Source: Gyrodactylus bullatarudis
Taxonomy: Eukaryota; Platyhelminthes; Monogenea; Gyrodactylidea; Gyrodactylidae
Direction of reading: 5' to 3'
NCBI GenBank assembly: GCA_012064415.1
Contig: SSNU01000792.1
Span: 186,001 to 250,000 of the forward strand
DNA: 64,000 nucleotides
This document shows, piece by piece, positions 12,901 through 24,263 of this stretch. How positions within the stretch are numbered: the stretch's first letter is position 1; the number at the start of each line of letters is the position of its first letter. Below the pieces are notes generated by a model that saw only the letters and a list, made by a program, of their open reading frames with translations, was not told the origin of the DNA and searched no databases. The position numbers and the translations under genes are program-made.

Positions 12901-15174
12901 AACCGTTTCGTGAATTGCATGGCATCCAAATATCTCAAGACATTCTTGCCACAATTCTGGAAAACGAGCCCAACATTGAACAAGAATCTTTGGGCAATCC
13001 AATTTCTGACTTGACCACTTCAGAAATGGGCTTAGACAATGAGGAGCTAGGTAAATCTGACCCAGACCAAGATTCATCCAAAGCCATGAAGCGTAAACAA
13101 GAGGAAAACATGGAAGAGGAACAAGGTATAACTCTATTGAAATTAAAGTTTTTTTTACCACTCAAAAGTTCTAAAATATTTTCTCAATTTGATTCAAACC
13201 TGTGAAACTCTCGATTGTAGAGAGGACATCTTGACCTCAACTTTAATCGATACATTGATAATTATGAAAATACTAACTATACTTCATCTGATTCATTTTA
13301 TTCCATTATAATAATTATTACTTGGATGAAATAATTTCAGGCTTTCTTTAATCATCTTCCTTTTACAATAATAGAACTCGATCTTTTCCCTGCCAACGGC
13401 AAGGGTATTGATCAGGTCAAAGTCCTAATTCAGTCGCCCCTGGATGTATGCGAGGCAATGACCAAGTTCCCATGGGATCTGATGCGTCAGCTCAATCGAA
13501 TTGTCAAAGATGAAATTTGTCAAGTCACCAAAAAGACCTCCGGTCTCATCATTGTGAAGGGGGTGGTGAATCCACCTGAATGGAAGGTGATGGAAACTCA
13601 ACAGACCTGCATGTCACCCAGTGAATGGAATAATAGCTTTCACTTGTCCCTGGTTTACACTAAAAAGGTTAGTTAACTACAGTCTAATAAATAAACCTAC
13701 TCTATCTTTAAAATAAGCCCATGAATTGTCTAAAGAAAGAAATATTCAAATCTGGCCTAAGCTTCAGTATATTCCTGTAAAAATTTTCTCGATAATAATT
13801 TGTTTGTATATGCTCACATTTTGGATCATTTAAGTCGTTGGAATCTAATATAAACCTAATTGACATAAAGATGAGAGTTTACTATTTTTACAAGAAAAAC
13901 TCAATTTTTTCTTCGGATTCAAAAAAAATAATTTTGATTGAATTTTTTTCTGAATTTTTTTGAATATCTACATCTTATTAGCTCATTCTGTTTTAGAATT
14001 CAAAAAGTTATTTTTTTCTTTGAATCCGGAGAAAAATATTGAGTTTTTTGTAAAAATAGACAATTCTCATCTTCATGTCAATTAGGTTTATATCAATTCT
14101 TGTGTAGCTGAATAACGATTAATATCTCAAAAAATAACTGATTAAACCATTTTTGTTAAGATTATTTCATTCTCTAAGAGATTAAACAATAATAAGGCCT
14201 CAAGAAAGTGCTCCTGAACGACTGATTTCTAGGTTTTTTAACTTTTCTTTAGCTCACCAGAAATGATGTTGAAATAGAAAAATATCAAACATTAATTTAC
14301 TCAATAAAATAACACCATGTAAAACGATACTTGGGTCATTCATTTTCTGGTAATTACTGTAAATCATTCACGGATTTTCAAATTTTCGCATTTTTAGAAA
14401 TACCTGTAAAATCTCTGTAAATTAGAATCATTTGAAATTATAGAATCACAATTTTTTACAGTCACAAGAATCTACCAAAGCTTAATCTGGCCGAAATTAG
14501 GCCTTTTTTTGAATTTCATAAATGTCCCAATTTTCGACATTTTCCCAACTTCATAACAACCAATAAATGTTTCAATTATTACAAAGAGAAATGCCAAATA
14601 AAAAAGACGAATTTCTGTTTAATTTTCATCCGGAATGTCGGCATCTTATCGTCTCAAATCGATAAAATAACGTCGAAAATTGGGATTTGTTTAAAATTCT
14701 AAAAAATAGCAAAAATTGAATTTTTTCTAATTCCAGCAACTTATGGGCCAATCTTACTGTAAACAATTAGAGATTAATTTCTTTACTTGTTATTTGGAGG
14801 GAAATATCTTTTCCTAATATGAAAACTTATGAAATTTTTAAAATCCATTTTTAATTCAGGATGAGAATAGTTTCCTTATACCGGAATTGTACGTACGACT
14901 GGCACCATCTTATTTGCGTAATCGTAAACTAACCATGTGGTTCGACAAGAGGACCTTGCTAAAGGAACCTGTCGTCAAGAAGGATGAAGACGATATAAAC
15001 AGTGGATACTGTGAGCCCGAGAAAAAGTTTGGTGAATTCTTTCTAGCTGAGGCAGAACAAAAGCTGAGTCTCTTGCAACGATTCTTTGCCGGCCGTATGA
15101 CCCTAATGATGATTGGACAAGCCTGGCTGGATGCCATTCAATCAGCTAGTCGAAGAGTTCAATTTGAATTTTAA
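9936..15174 (+). CDS. MED15: Mediator subunit 15-like protein (divergent)
   Basis: Ten exons keep one frame of 793 codons: 9936-9982, 10008-10257, 10322-10420, 11112-11158, 11270-11407, 11685-12016, 12069-12685, 12885-13125, 13375-13667 and 14860-15174. Intron 1 is only 25 nt. Order: an N-terminal KIX-like helical region (VRQLHDLV, SPEEVEEMIF, VYLNMLEKL), then a long Gln/Asn/Met/Pro-rich disordered region, a helical stretch near EKIVESLRRLAQKYLP, and a C-terminal region ending in an FFAGRMTLMMIGQAWLDAIQSA-type helix that resembles the MED15 C-terminus. MED15 is a Mediator tail subunit whose KIX domain binds activators. The architecture (KIX, Q-rich middle, conserved C-terminus) fits; sequence similarity is weak, so the identification is moderate. 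A possible 24-nt in-frame microexon lies at 11539-11562. Confidence 0.7.
10746..10828. mobile_element. piggyBac-type MITE (83 bp, TTAA target duplication)
   Basis: TTAA tetranucleotides at 10742-10745 and 10829-10832 flank a sequence that starts CCCTAGGATGACATTT and ends AAATGTCTATCTAGGG, imperfect inverted repeats of about 16 bp. TTAA duplication with CCC...GGG ends is the piggyBac signature. It is non-coding and sits in MED15 intron 3. Its right end shares CCCTAGAT and an AAATGGGGGTGT block with the piggyBac remnant at 19183. Confidence 0.8.
13842..14100. repeat. Foldback inverted repeat in MED15 intron 9
   Basis: Two arms of about 85 bp (13842-13930 and 14012-14100) are imperfect reverse complements. 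Both contain ATAAACCTAATTGACAT in inverse orientation followed by a GATGAGA block, an AAAACTCAAT block and a CGGATTCAAA block. A short loop separates them. This is typical of a degenerate MITE; no target duplication is obvious. Confidence 0.75.
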
Positions 15175-15529
15175 CCAAACTCAAAAACCTGAATAACTGA
15201 TAATTTTCTATAAATTGAGATTATTCTTTTTTGCAAGCAAATTTAAATGCATATCTAGTAGATATAAATAAATGTGTCTTCAATTCATTCTCGTTGTACT
15301 TCGTAGTTCTCAAGAGATATAAAATATTTTCAAACTCAATTTTACACTGATACCGGATCTAGAATCTAACCCAAATTAGCACGGATAATTTCGAGAGTCA
15401 ACTTGTCAGTTGTCCATTTCACACCTGTCAGATAGAGAAATAACAAGAGCACCATTATACTACCATATTCGGCCATATTCACATAATAAATTGCGTAGTT
15501 TTGAAAAAAAAATATCGGAACTAAACTTG

Positions 15530-15808
15530 ATGATGATGAAAAATCACTCGAAAAGACTCAAAGTCTTGCTTACAACATTAATTATAATACTTGTTATATT
15601 CATGGGCTCATCTCAGTCGACCGACTATGAATATCAGCCGGATGCCAAATTTCTCTACTTCATTGTTGGCCTACTCAGTGGACGCGGAAGAGGTCGTAGT
15701 GAGAGCTGCTATTCAATGCCCCAGGTTGAGTATACTCAGCAAGCTATCAATTTCAATATTCTCATTGGGCCACCAATACCCAAAACCATTGACTATTACG
15801 AACAATAA
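15530..15808 (+). CDS. Small predicted secreted protein, unrecognised
   Basis: Single-exon frame of 92 aa. The chosen start is the first of three consecutive ATG codons (MMMKNHSKRLK), followed by a hydrophobic core (VLLTTLIIILVIFMG) and a plausible signal-peptidase site after SSQS, so the protein probably enters the secretory pathway. The mature part is about 60 aa, tyrosine-rich with one RGRGR basic cluster, one cysteine and a C-terminal PPIPKTIDYYEQ. The frame is open further upstream without an ATG, so an upstream coding exon cannot be excluded. An AATAAA signal (15824-15829) follows closely. I do not recognise a family. A neuropeptide-like precursor was considered because of the basic cluster, but repeats and amidation sites are lacking. 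Confidence 0.55.
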   Translation: MMMKNHSKRLKVLLTTLIIILVIFMGSSQSTDYEYQPDAKFLYFIVGLLSGRGRGRSESCYSMPQVEYTQQAINFNILIGPPIPKTIDYYEQ

Positions 15809-16110
15809 CCAACTAAAAGCTTTAATAAATAAACAGTCTGTCCTCTATTAATATAAAATATGATAATAATAAAATAAACTTATATTAAATAATATCTAAA
15901 AATGGTCATTATACAGAAACTGTATCCACGAGTTATATATTCATGAGTTCTCTTATATTCATTCATAAATATGATAGGAGTTCAACTATAGTCATTGAGT
16001 ATATAATGTATTGAATAATATACTCAAGGTTATTGAAAAGAACTTCTTTTATACGCTTTCAAAGATAAAATTTTATTTCATATCAAATATCTGATAAAAT
16101 TATATACAAT

Positions 16111-16683
16111 TTAATCTTTTGACGACTTTAAATGATCTTCACAGCCATCGTTATTATTTTGATTTTCACTAATTTTCAGGGCAGACTTGATAGAGTCACG
16201 CTTCTGTGTGAAAAAGGTTCGCACTCTGAAGAAGACAGCATCTCCACGATCCTTGTCCCGGTACATGCCAGTCATTGTATGCAAGGTGTTCGGTTTCATC
16301 TTCTCAACTTCATTCTGAATTCTAGCTGTGCCAAGGATCTCTTTAATTCGAGCATCACCATTCTTAATTGGCTCACTGCTAACAGCGAAGAGGCCTCCTG
16401 ATTCATCAGAGTCGAATTCTCTGTTGGGAAGAGTTGTCGATTTTTTCTCATAATGAACCCTGGGTCTATTTCCCTCCGGCCAGTCAAGGGGATCTTCTTT
16501 GGTCTTTGGTTTCCTAGTCTCTAGATGCTTCACCAAGTAGCCGACATCATCTCGAATTCCTGCGAACAAGGAAGAGCGTTTCACACGTGTCTCACTTGGC
16601 TCTTCTTGTGGATTATGGCTGAGGTCACCCATTGATTTATTGAGAAATGAAATTCCATGATTATGTCTCCCAAATAACGGCAT
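16111..16683 (-). CDS. Unrecognised 190-aa soluble protein
   Basis: Single-exon frame starting at ATG 16683 and ending at 16111, with an AATAAA-like signal just downstream (minus strand, about 16073-16078). No signal peptide or membrane segment. The sequence is hydrophilic, with a proline/charged region (residues about 60-80), an acidic DSDES patch and a more ordered-looking C-terminal half (residues about 105-165) containing DARIKEILGTARIQNEVEKM and VFFRVRTFF. Codon use and composition look like the neighbouring genes and the frame is far longer than random frames here. I cannot assign a family or function. Confidence 0.6.
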   Translation of the reverse strand: MPLFGRHNHGISFLNKSMGDLSHNPQEEPSETRVKRSSLFAGIRDDVGYLVKHLETRKPKTKEDPLDWPEGNRPRVHYEKKSTTLPNREFDSDESGGLFAVSSEPIKNGDARIKEILGTARIQNEVEKMKPNTLHTMTGMYRDKDRGDAVFFRVRTFFTQKRDSIKSALKISENQNNNDGCEDHLKSSKD

Positions 16684-16922
16684 TCTCTTCTGTTCTCTTT
16701 CTTAAAGTAAATGTCCTAATTTGAGATGATTTTATTTATATTTATGTGAAAATTTTAAATTATTCAAATTTAATTTATATTTTGAAAGTTAATATTCACT
16801 GATCAACCTTTGTGTCAGAGAGTTCTTTCATCTCAGCCTTCATAAAGTCAAATATCACAGTTTTTATTAAACGACGCAGTATTTTTCATTTTTTTCAAAT
16901 GTGAAAACAATTTTATTTTTTA

Positions 16923-18949
16923 TTAAAATAAATTCAACAGCTCAGTTGAATTGTAATAGAGGAAACTGAATATGCCCATGCTGGCCATCAAGCGAAGGAC
17001 GATTGCCCACCAGGCAGCAAAATAATCAGATCCATAGGTTTGCTTTGTACTTGAGTAGGAGTCCTTGAAAATAAGAAATATCACTAATAATGATTCATTT
17101 TAAATTGTATTAGAAACGTTTTGCACTCTGATTGGTCAGTAAGGACAGACATCAAAAACACACTCCCTAATTAATTTTTACGTCGTTCAAGAGGAAGATG
17201 AATCATTTCTCAGACAGACAACAGTATACTGAAAAAAGGATTAAAAACAGAGTGAGTTAATTGATATCAATATATAATAATTGAGGATTTTAATTGTTAC
17301 TTACACGACACCATACTCTATGATGCTGATAAATTTCATGATAAGGACTGATCACCTCCAAAGACAGTGTTTCATGAAATATCAGCATTGATAGTATGTA
17401 CAAAATGACCGAGAACCAATTGAGCATCATTGAAAAGACCAAAAGTTTCAGGCGAATCTTGTAAAAGTAGACCAGATCAACTATGACTATTATTAAGACG
17501 ATCCAGGCCATTACTGACATGGCATGACTAATAATTTGTATAATTGGGGTTGCATTTCTTAATCCTGAAAGAGAAAGATGTTTCGAGACTAATAACCATG
17601 TCAGGATCAGTAATAGACTAATGTGAATGTTAACGTTTACATCTTTTGGTAGATATATTTGCATGTTTCGGTAGGATTCGATATAAAAAGCTTGATAGGT
17701 TCTAATGGTCAACTTTTTTTTCATACTCACTGAAAATTTTTCCAAGGTCATCGTCGCAGTTGAAAAAGTCATTACTCTTTGGCATTAGACTGAGACAATG
17801 TTGGGTTATCTTGTTCGCCAACTTGTAGCGTGCTATAACTGGGGAAATTGGAGAGACTAAACATTAATCAAAGATCAATTCTACTGACTCAATCCCTTTT
17901 GTCAACGGAATATAATTATCTTTCTCGAATAATAAACGTTAACCTTTCAAATTAAAGAATTTTTTTAATATTAGCAAAATTGAATTATTCATACAGACCT
18001 GCTGAATAAGTTCAAGTACTGTCATTAACTCTATGAGGATATTTCTAAAAAGTTTCAATATCAAATAGGACAGAAGGATCAATTATAATTATAGAAATTG
18101 AAATTTGAGAAATACTATCAAGCATAGCTTCTAATAGAAGGGGTAGCTAAAAAGTTTGAGGTTAAAAGTTGTAGAGAATCTTTTGTAGATCATTTCTGTC
18201 ATTTTAGAATTGTAATGCAAGCTTTAATAAACTTTTTAGAGCAAGGCATAATAGCTTAGATTCGGTAAAACATAAATTCGAATATTACTCGGAATCTGAA
18301 GGCTAAAAAATTCTCAGAATCTTTCTATTTCGATCTGATTAAAAAATTTTCTGAGAATAAAGGGAAAAGTGTTATTTTGCTAGATTGTGTTAGAAAGTAC
18401 AGTAGAATTCATCTTAACTGATAGAATTTGATCAAATTTACTAGAATGAAAAACTTGCGGCTTCTCTTCCAGATCACAGATCGAGTAGAGACTACGCACG
18501 CGGTCCTTGTATAGTCCATGTGTTGTTGTGGCTGTTGAATTGTCCAATGGACAATCGAAATCTGTATAGAGAAGCCAATTTGGCCTTAGGGTACTATAGA
18601 TCCCGAGAATTATGCTTATCAATAGGATAATTCCAGAAAAGACAAGTAAGGAGTATCGTGAGAAAAAGTCAACCGTTCCGTCATCCTTTGTCTGTTGATC
18701 ATTTACTTCAAACCTTTGCTGTGTACTCTCTTGTATAGGATTTCCAATACTGCCTATGGCATGTTTGTTAGTGAGGATAACAGGTCCATTCTCTGTCATC
18801 ACAAGGTGTCTATACTCTGATGGCAAAAGATTGTGTATCTTTATGACGACAAGAATACTCGTAAATCTCTTTAGAGTGAATATCTTGGATTTAGCTATAA
18901 TCACATTCGTTAAAAGATCAATGATCAACAAAACTGAGACAGGATTCAT
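16923..18949 (-). CDS. Claudin-superfamily-like four-TM protein A
   Basis: Four exons: 18949-18419, 17776-17731, 17564-17305 and 17063-16923; total 326 codons in frame. A hydrophilic N-terminal part is followed by TM1 (LLVFSGIILLISIILGIYS) ending PNW, an extracellular loop with a GLY and a single Cys, TM2 (VMAWIVLIIVIVDLVYF), TM3 (LVFSMMLNWFSVILYILSML, then IFHE) and TM4 in the last exon (WWAIVLRLMASMGIFSFL). The pattern W-GLx-C and the four-helix layout recall the PMP22/claudin fold, but the paired cysteines are incomplete. Exon 3 borders and the motif FHESL or FHETL are shared with gene B, so they are paralogues. The exon 1 donor (GTTAAG) and the exon 2 acceptor are the weakest junctions; exon 2 could also start at 17789. 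The start may be Met at 18949 or the internal MTENGP. Confidence 0.55.
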
Positions 18950-19182
18950 TCTTTCTTACTATCTCACTATCAGAGCAAGCCTTCTTCTATTCTTTGTTTA
19001 TCTTTGAGACAACTGAGCAAATGATACACTATATATGCATGACAAGTACATTTTTCAGAATGTATGATCTGTTCTCATATTTGAAAAATGTCTTGATCTT
19101 TCACTAACGATCCGAATTTACACCTGATTTATTCTATCTATTTTAATAAATTTATTAACACTTCTATCGCAAAAGCAAAATT

Positions 19183-20347
19183 TCCCCTAGATGGTAAATG
19201 GGGGTGTATTTACACCGAATCCAAAAATCAAGTGAAAAAATAGCGTATTTAAAATTTTTTTATAAATATTAGACAATTTATTTGAAACAATCTTCACGAA
19301 TAATCGTATGGTGATCTTTACATGGGTAAATATCACATTTTTCACACTTTTTATAGCCGGTTTTATCCTTGTTCCTTGGACATAAAGCACACCTTTTTTG
19401 CCAGCTATTGTCTTCAGCATTTTTATCGCAGGTTCATTTTCAAGAATAGGATCATCTAAAACACTGACATTAGCTCGTTTGTTTGTCAAAAACATGATAA
19501 TTTATTACCCACACCTAAATTTTCAAATACCTCTGAGCAGAAACATGAATTTTTGCTAAAAAATAACACCAAAAGCTCTTCAAAAAATAGCTAACATGGA
19601 GAGAAACATGAAAAAGGATAGTTGTAGGCTATACTAAAACCGTTATAGGAACATTTTTTCGGACATTTAAGTATTAGGGCGAGTCAAATATTGTTTTTCC
19701 GAACAATGTTTCTGCTGCAATGCGAATCTATTAACTTTGAAAATGCCATTTTTGTGAAATTTAAATTCGAAATTTCTAATTCTCTGATACCCCACAATCC
19801 CATTTTCCCAAACATCTTCAACATGTCCCAAATTAATCGTAATTTTTTACTAGAATATGCAGTTCTGATTAAAAATAACTTAAGAACCTATTTCTATTAA
19901 AAATATAGATTTTTATCGATTGTAGTAGAAAAATTCATTGAGAATAGTTGGCGCTAATCCAAAATCGGCCTTTTTAATTGCGAAATTTAAAATGCATGGT
20001 TTAATAGGAACTTGAAAATTCTCTTTAATATGAGCTTTTCAAATCTGGATGTTGAAAAATTTGCCTCTCTCTAATAAGTATGATAGATTTATGAAAAATT
20101 TATGCTGTTTTTTGGTGTTCTATTCAGCTATTTTTCTAATTTTTAAAATTATTAATCAGAGTTAAGTAAATAAAAATTCAGTGAAAAACTCCTCTGAATA
20201 AAGCATAATAAAAAAAAGATCAGCGGGAAGAACATTAGATTTGGCATCAGATTTGTTCCGGAAACTTAAGAATTTCTTCTTGGAACATATTTTAATTGGT
20301 TTATTCATGTAATACTTTTTGCTAGTTTTGTAAGAAAATTTTACCAT
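19183..20347 (-). pseudogene. Degenerate piggyBac transposase remnant (C-terminal zinc-binding domain and a terminal end)
   Basis: The minus-strand frame 19495-19390 (LENEPAIKMLKTIAGKKG) shifts by one base in an A-run and continues as CALCPRNK, then KKCEKCDIYPC and KDHH, ending at a stop at 19278-19280. This C-x2-C ... C-x2-C ... C spacing is the C-terminal cysteine-rich domain of piggyBac transposases. About 95 bp beyond the stop is CCCCTAGATGG, resembling a piggyBac terminus, but the TTAA is lost. Further upstream, about 20250-20340, TSKKYYMNKPIK resembles the QYMPxKPxK segment of the catalytic core. Frame breaks show that the element is dead. Confidence 0.65.
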
Positions 20348-20823
20348 TCTTCAAATTTACTCGCAATCTTGAATGGTTTTTGAACAAGTTAATAATCTGT
20401 GATATTTTCCGCTCATTTATATTTTTCTAAATTATACCCAGACCTTGTAAGATGGAAAGATTCTAAGCACAGATTAAGAATCAACATGAAAATTCGTAAG
20501 AATATTTTTCTTTAAATTTACTCTCCTCGTGTTATCATTTTCAAAGAGATACTATTATACTTATGAAGTTTTAATGAACCTGATGTACAATTGGTGTAGA
20601 TAGATTTTGTCTCTACTTTTCCAAGTAATCAAACACAGATCTAGCCAAATGACCATCATCATCAGATAATCGGAAAACAGTCAGTCACAATGAACTTATG
20701 GGTAATCAAGTTGAAGAGAAAAATTACATTGAATGACTAATTGTTTATTGCAATAAAAATTCATTTTCCAATTGAAAAAGTAATTCGAAATTAGTTCTTG
20801 TGTGGGATACAGTTAATTTATTT

Positions 20824-21929
20824 TTAGTTGATTGTCGAAATATTGACATGATAGCCCTGGTGGAGATTTTTGAGATAGAATCTGGGCATCTTCTGGACGT
20901 TTGTAGCAAGGATGAATATAAAACTGGCTAGGAATGAACATCCACACGAGACCCAGCTTATTATGTACATTGATCCGTAATTCAACTGGAACATTCCATT
21001 ATCCAAGAGCTAAATACAGGATTTTAACCAATCAATAGTATATCATATATTAAACATATAGAATTACAATGCATTAATTAATTTTGGCCAATTTGAGAGC
21101 AAAACTTGGTTCTACACTCCACAGAAGTCACAGGCATCAAAATTAAGTAATGTAAGACCTCAAATTACTTGGCAATATACGCTCAATCAATGAAAGCACC
21201 TAATATACTCGTTTTAGTGTTTTTTATTTGAATCCCAGAGGTAGGTCAAATTTTCAACCAATCAAAAGAGACATGCATTTTGATGGAGTAAAATGAACTT
21301 TTGTCGAAGAAATGATTTAGTGCAATAATTTATCTCAATCATTTACAAAGTACACAAGGTAAATTCTCAACCTTTCTCATTAACATGAAGCTATTAATCG
21401 TACATGAGCCTTTTTCAAATCGATGGTCTCCTTGTGGAAAACTTCATGGCCCAGACTCTCGTGGAATATGAGAAATGATATGAAATGTATCATTCCAGCC
21501 AGCCAAAGGAAGAAGCTGGCTATGCATATTGTGATCTGGCCGGTCCTAGGGCCCATGTATACCCTCGGATTTGTTGTACACAACAGGATCATTGTCGTTA
21601 TCAGCATTGTCATTAGGTTAACAAACATTGAGGCAACTATTAGACCCGGTTGACATGTTCGAAAGTCTTTAGAGGACCATATTAATCAATGAAAACTCAC
21701 TCAAGAGGATCATGTTCGAATCTGTACGAATGGTATCACTCAAAATTGGCATCTCAAGGGGACTACAAATCCCCGACTTGCAATATTCAAAGAGACCCCG
21801 TTTCTCTTCAGCATTGTTGCTAATCCAGTCTGGATAGAACAGGGATAGAATGCCGAGACCTATGTGAACAGCTGAGAAAAAGTAGCCGAGAATGACCAGG
21901 AAAATCCATTGAATGCGTCCTTTTCTCAT
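20824..21929 (-). CDS. Claudin-superfamily-like four-TM protein B
   Basis: Three exons: 21929-21701, 21666-21404 and 21009-20824; 225 aa in one frame. Intron 1 is 34 nt. TM1 (IFLVILGYFFSAVHIGLGILSLF) ends in PDW; the first loop carries RGLFEYC and, four residues later, a second Cys. This is the W-GLx-C-C signature of claudins and PMP22-like proteins. TM2 (MFVNLMTMLITTMILLC), TM3 (ICIASFFLWLAGMIHFISFLIF) followed by HESLG, and TM4 (YIISWVSCGCSFLASFIFILA) complete the fold. The start is taken at MRKGRIQW just before TM1; the open frame extends upstream to 22091 but lacks support. It is probably a plasma-membrane junction-type or tetraspan protein; the exact family is not assigned. The exon 2 donor (GTACGA) is chosen because it is phase-compatible and aligns with gene A. 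Confidence 0.6.
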
Positions 21930-22536
21930 TATCTTCTGATGTGTCTCTGTGTTGATAAATAAGTATGTGACTCTTAAACGAACAAGGAAGGAAAGAGTTA
22001 CCATTCGCCTGTCTATCCAACATTCATCATGATTTGTGGTTTGTTCAGTTCTATTCTTGAAATCTATTCCAATGCAAGCATACACAAGCAATACACTAAC
22101 CTATACAATGATGTATGCCAAATGTATTTCAATGAATTGCTCACTACTTTTACTACGACTACTATAGTGGCTAATCTCGCTAATTGTATATAGCCTATTA
22201 TGTTTATTTATTAGTTGATACAAATATGAATCAGAAACCTAATCTATAGAGAAAGAGAGAGAGAGAGAAAAGGGTTCTATCGATCATAAATAGAGAAAGA
22301 CAGATTTACACTAACGATTGCCTTATATTGGTAAGAGAACACAAAAGAGAAAACAAGACGGCAATGTAAGAGAAAAAGAGAGAAAAAGTAAATTTAATGA
22401 AAAAATACAGTAATTTGCATAGTTTAAGAAGGTAGCGTTAATTTGTCAGTGTAGAAATGTTGCCAAGGCAACAGCACATTTCAAATTTTAATCAGGTAAA
22501 ATCTTATTTTGTCTTGTGAAGCTATCAGCATTAAAA
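21930..22536. other. Intergenic region between claudin-like B and the LIM gene
   Basis: About 600 bp with no supportable gene. It contains a GA-rich run (about 22250-22270) and purine-rich tracts. The 5' UTR and promoter of gene B should lie here. Confidence 0.4.
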
Positions 22537-24036
22537 TCAGTAGACCTCGTAATCATCAAAGCTGTCATGGGTACGCCAGTAAGTGATTAAAGTTCTTGTT
22601 TGTCCGGGCATAATTTCCTTATTCAGATTGTCCATAGATTTTGAGTGACGCTAAAACGAAGAGGAGATATGAAAATAAAGAATGAAATTATGAACTCTAT
22701 TTATCCATAATTTTGTTACAATATACAGATTTACTTCCAAAAATAAAAAATTTTCTGGAATATTATTTGCGTCTGACATATGATACAATTTTAAAAGACT
22801 ATATTTTTCATTGAGAAATAATGCCCCTTTATTTTAGTTTTATTAATTATTTTAGACACTAAATTTATTTGATATTAGGGGCTTTTCGGTTACTAGATGA
22901 CTCCGTATCGAATGAGAGATAATAAAAGACTCAAGCACATAACTCTAGTCAGCAAAGAACCCTAGTAATAATCATCATCCCTATTATCATAGGGTTTCTA
23001 AATTATTAAATAATTTAGTCATTATAGTTATATAAAGCAAACCATGTTGAGGTTGTAGCGGTTGAATTTCTTGATTAAAGAATCAGCAACATCAGGATTA
23101 GGCAGTTCATTCGTCTTCACACGCCAGTTACTATAGCAAGAGCCTTGAAAAAATATTTAGAAATCATCATTATACTGTAAAGTAGATATTGTAGATACGT
23201 ACCAGAAGTAATAATATCACGAAATGTGTTCTTCTGATTCTCCGGGTGAAGTTCTAATTGAGATTGCTGATCAAAAACAAACAAATAAAACACTTACCCA
23301 ACTGCTTATAATGCTGTTCACAATAAATTTTTCCATTCATATTACTGATTGTGTAAGCACCCACACTCAGAACCCGATGGCAAACACAACATTTAACACA
23401 GTTTTTATGGAAGCTGGAGCCGTGTATGACGACTCTCTCCATAATATAGACCGGCTTTTGGCATACTTTGCAAATATTTTGTGATCGATCCTGCAGAAAA
23501 TAATAGAAATAACCTAAGATAATTTAAACCTAAAAGTATTGAAATCTCTAGAGTGTTAGATTTCTATTGATGCAATATGCTTCAAAAATCCATACACACT
23601 GAGTAGAAGGCATCGAGTACTTCACTCCTACTAGGTACTAGGCACCTGTATAAAAAACTCAACTTGTTTTAAATTGACCATTCTTGAGTGGCCTGATGTA
23701 CTTTTACGATTGAATGAATGGTAAAGATTATTATTGTTGTGAAAAGTCTCAGGGTAGTCTTTGATTATCTCAATTCGAGAGGGTTTTGATGAAATTTTTT
23801 GACTCGATCCATAATGAGACCCGTAGACTCGCGAATCTCTGTCTTCTATCTCAGAATATGTATAAGCAGGAGAGCTAAGATTAATTGGACCATAATCAGC
23901 ATAAAATTTTACTCGCTAAATGTGAGATAAATGTCCAATTTTACTTGGCGTCCACATGAATCTAAGGTAAATTTATATTGTACAACTTACCAAGATCAGA
24001 ATTGATACTTTGCGGACGATTGAGAGAACTTCCAGA
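22537..24036 (-). CDS. Single-LIM-domain protein, EPLIN (LIMA1)-like; 5' end not found
   Basis: Six exons are visible, 24036-23991, 23911-23646, 23490-23298, 23253-23203, 23143-23043 and 22650-22537, totalling 257 codons in frame. One LIM domain lies in exon 23490-23298: CKVC, HKNCVKCCVC and YCEQHYKQL supply the eight zinc ligands, and the wording (QKPVYIMERV, YKQL) resembles the LIM domain of EPLIN. The upstream part is Ser/Tyr/Asn-rich and disordered; the tail includes RHSKSMDNLNKE. EPLIN-type proteins bundle actin at junctions; the actin role here is inferred. No start codon is seen in the first visible exon (begins SGSSLNRPQ), so earlier exons must lie upstream, overlapping the FICD locus on the other strand. 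The donor of exon 23911-23646 is ambiguous (23664 is an alternative). Confidence 0.68.
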
Positions 24037-24263
24037 CTAAAAAATATTCATCAAATTAATTACTCTTAAGGTGAAAACAATTTCACCAGAATCGTTTACA
24101 GATTTATCAGAGATCATTTATAAGTGTGACAATTACACTGTTCAAACAACAAATTCAAGAACGAACCAATTTTGCTGTTTTAATTCGAGAATATTTCAAA
24201 AAATTAACAAAAGCTGTACATATTTTGTTAAAATCAATCAGAAACTTTGTCAAAGCTAGATTA
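24037..24263. promoter_or_regulatory. Region upstream of FICD, opposite to LIM-gene exons
   Basis: Only 227 bp separate the first visible LIM exon from the FICD start codon. The FICD promoter probably lies here. The LIM start is not located, so a truly bidirectional promoter is not established. Confidence 0.35.

Noticed and set aside
12341..13165. Several antisense open frames opposite MED15 exons
   Set aside because: They are mirror frames of conserved coding sequence without any family signal.
18756..19007. Plus-strand frame opposite claudin-like A exon 1
   Set aside because: Shadow of the minus-strand coding exon.
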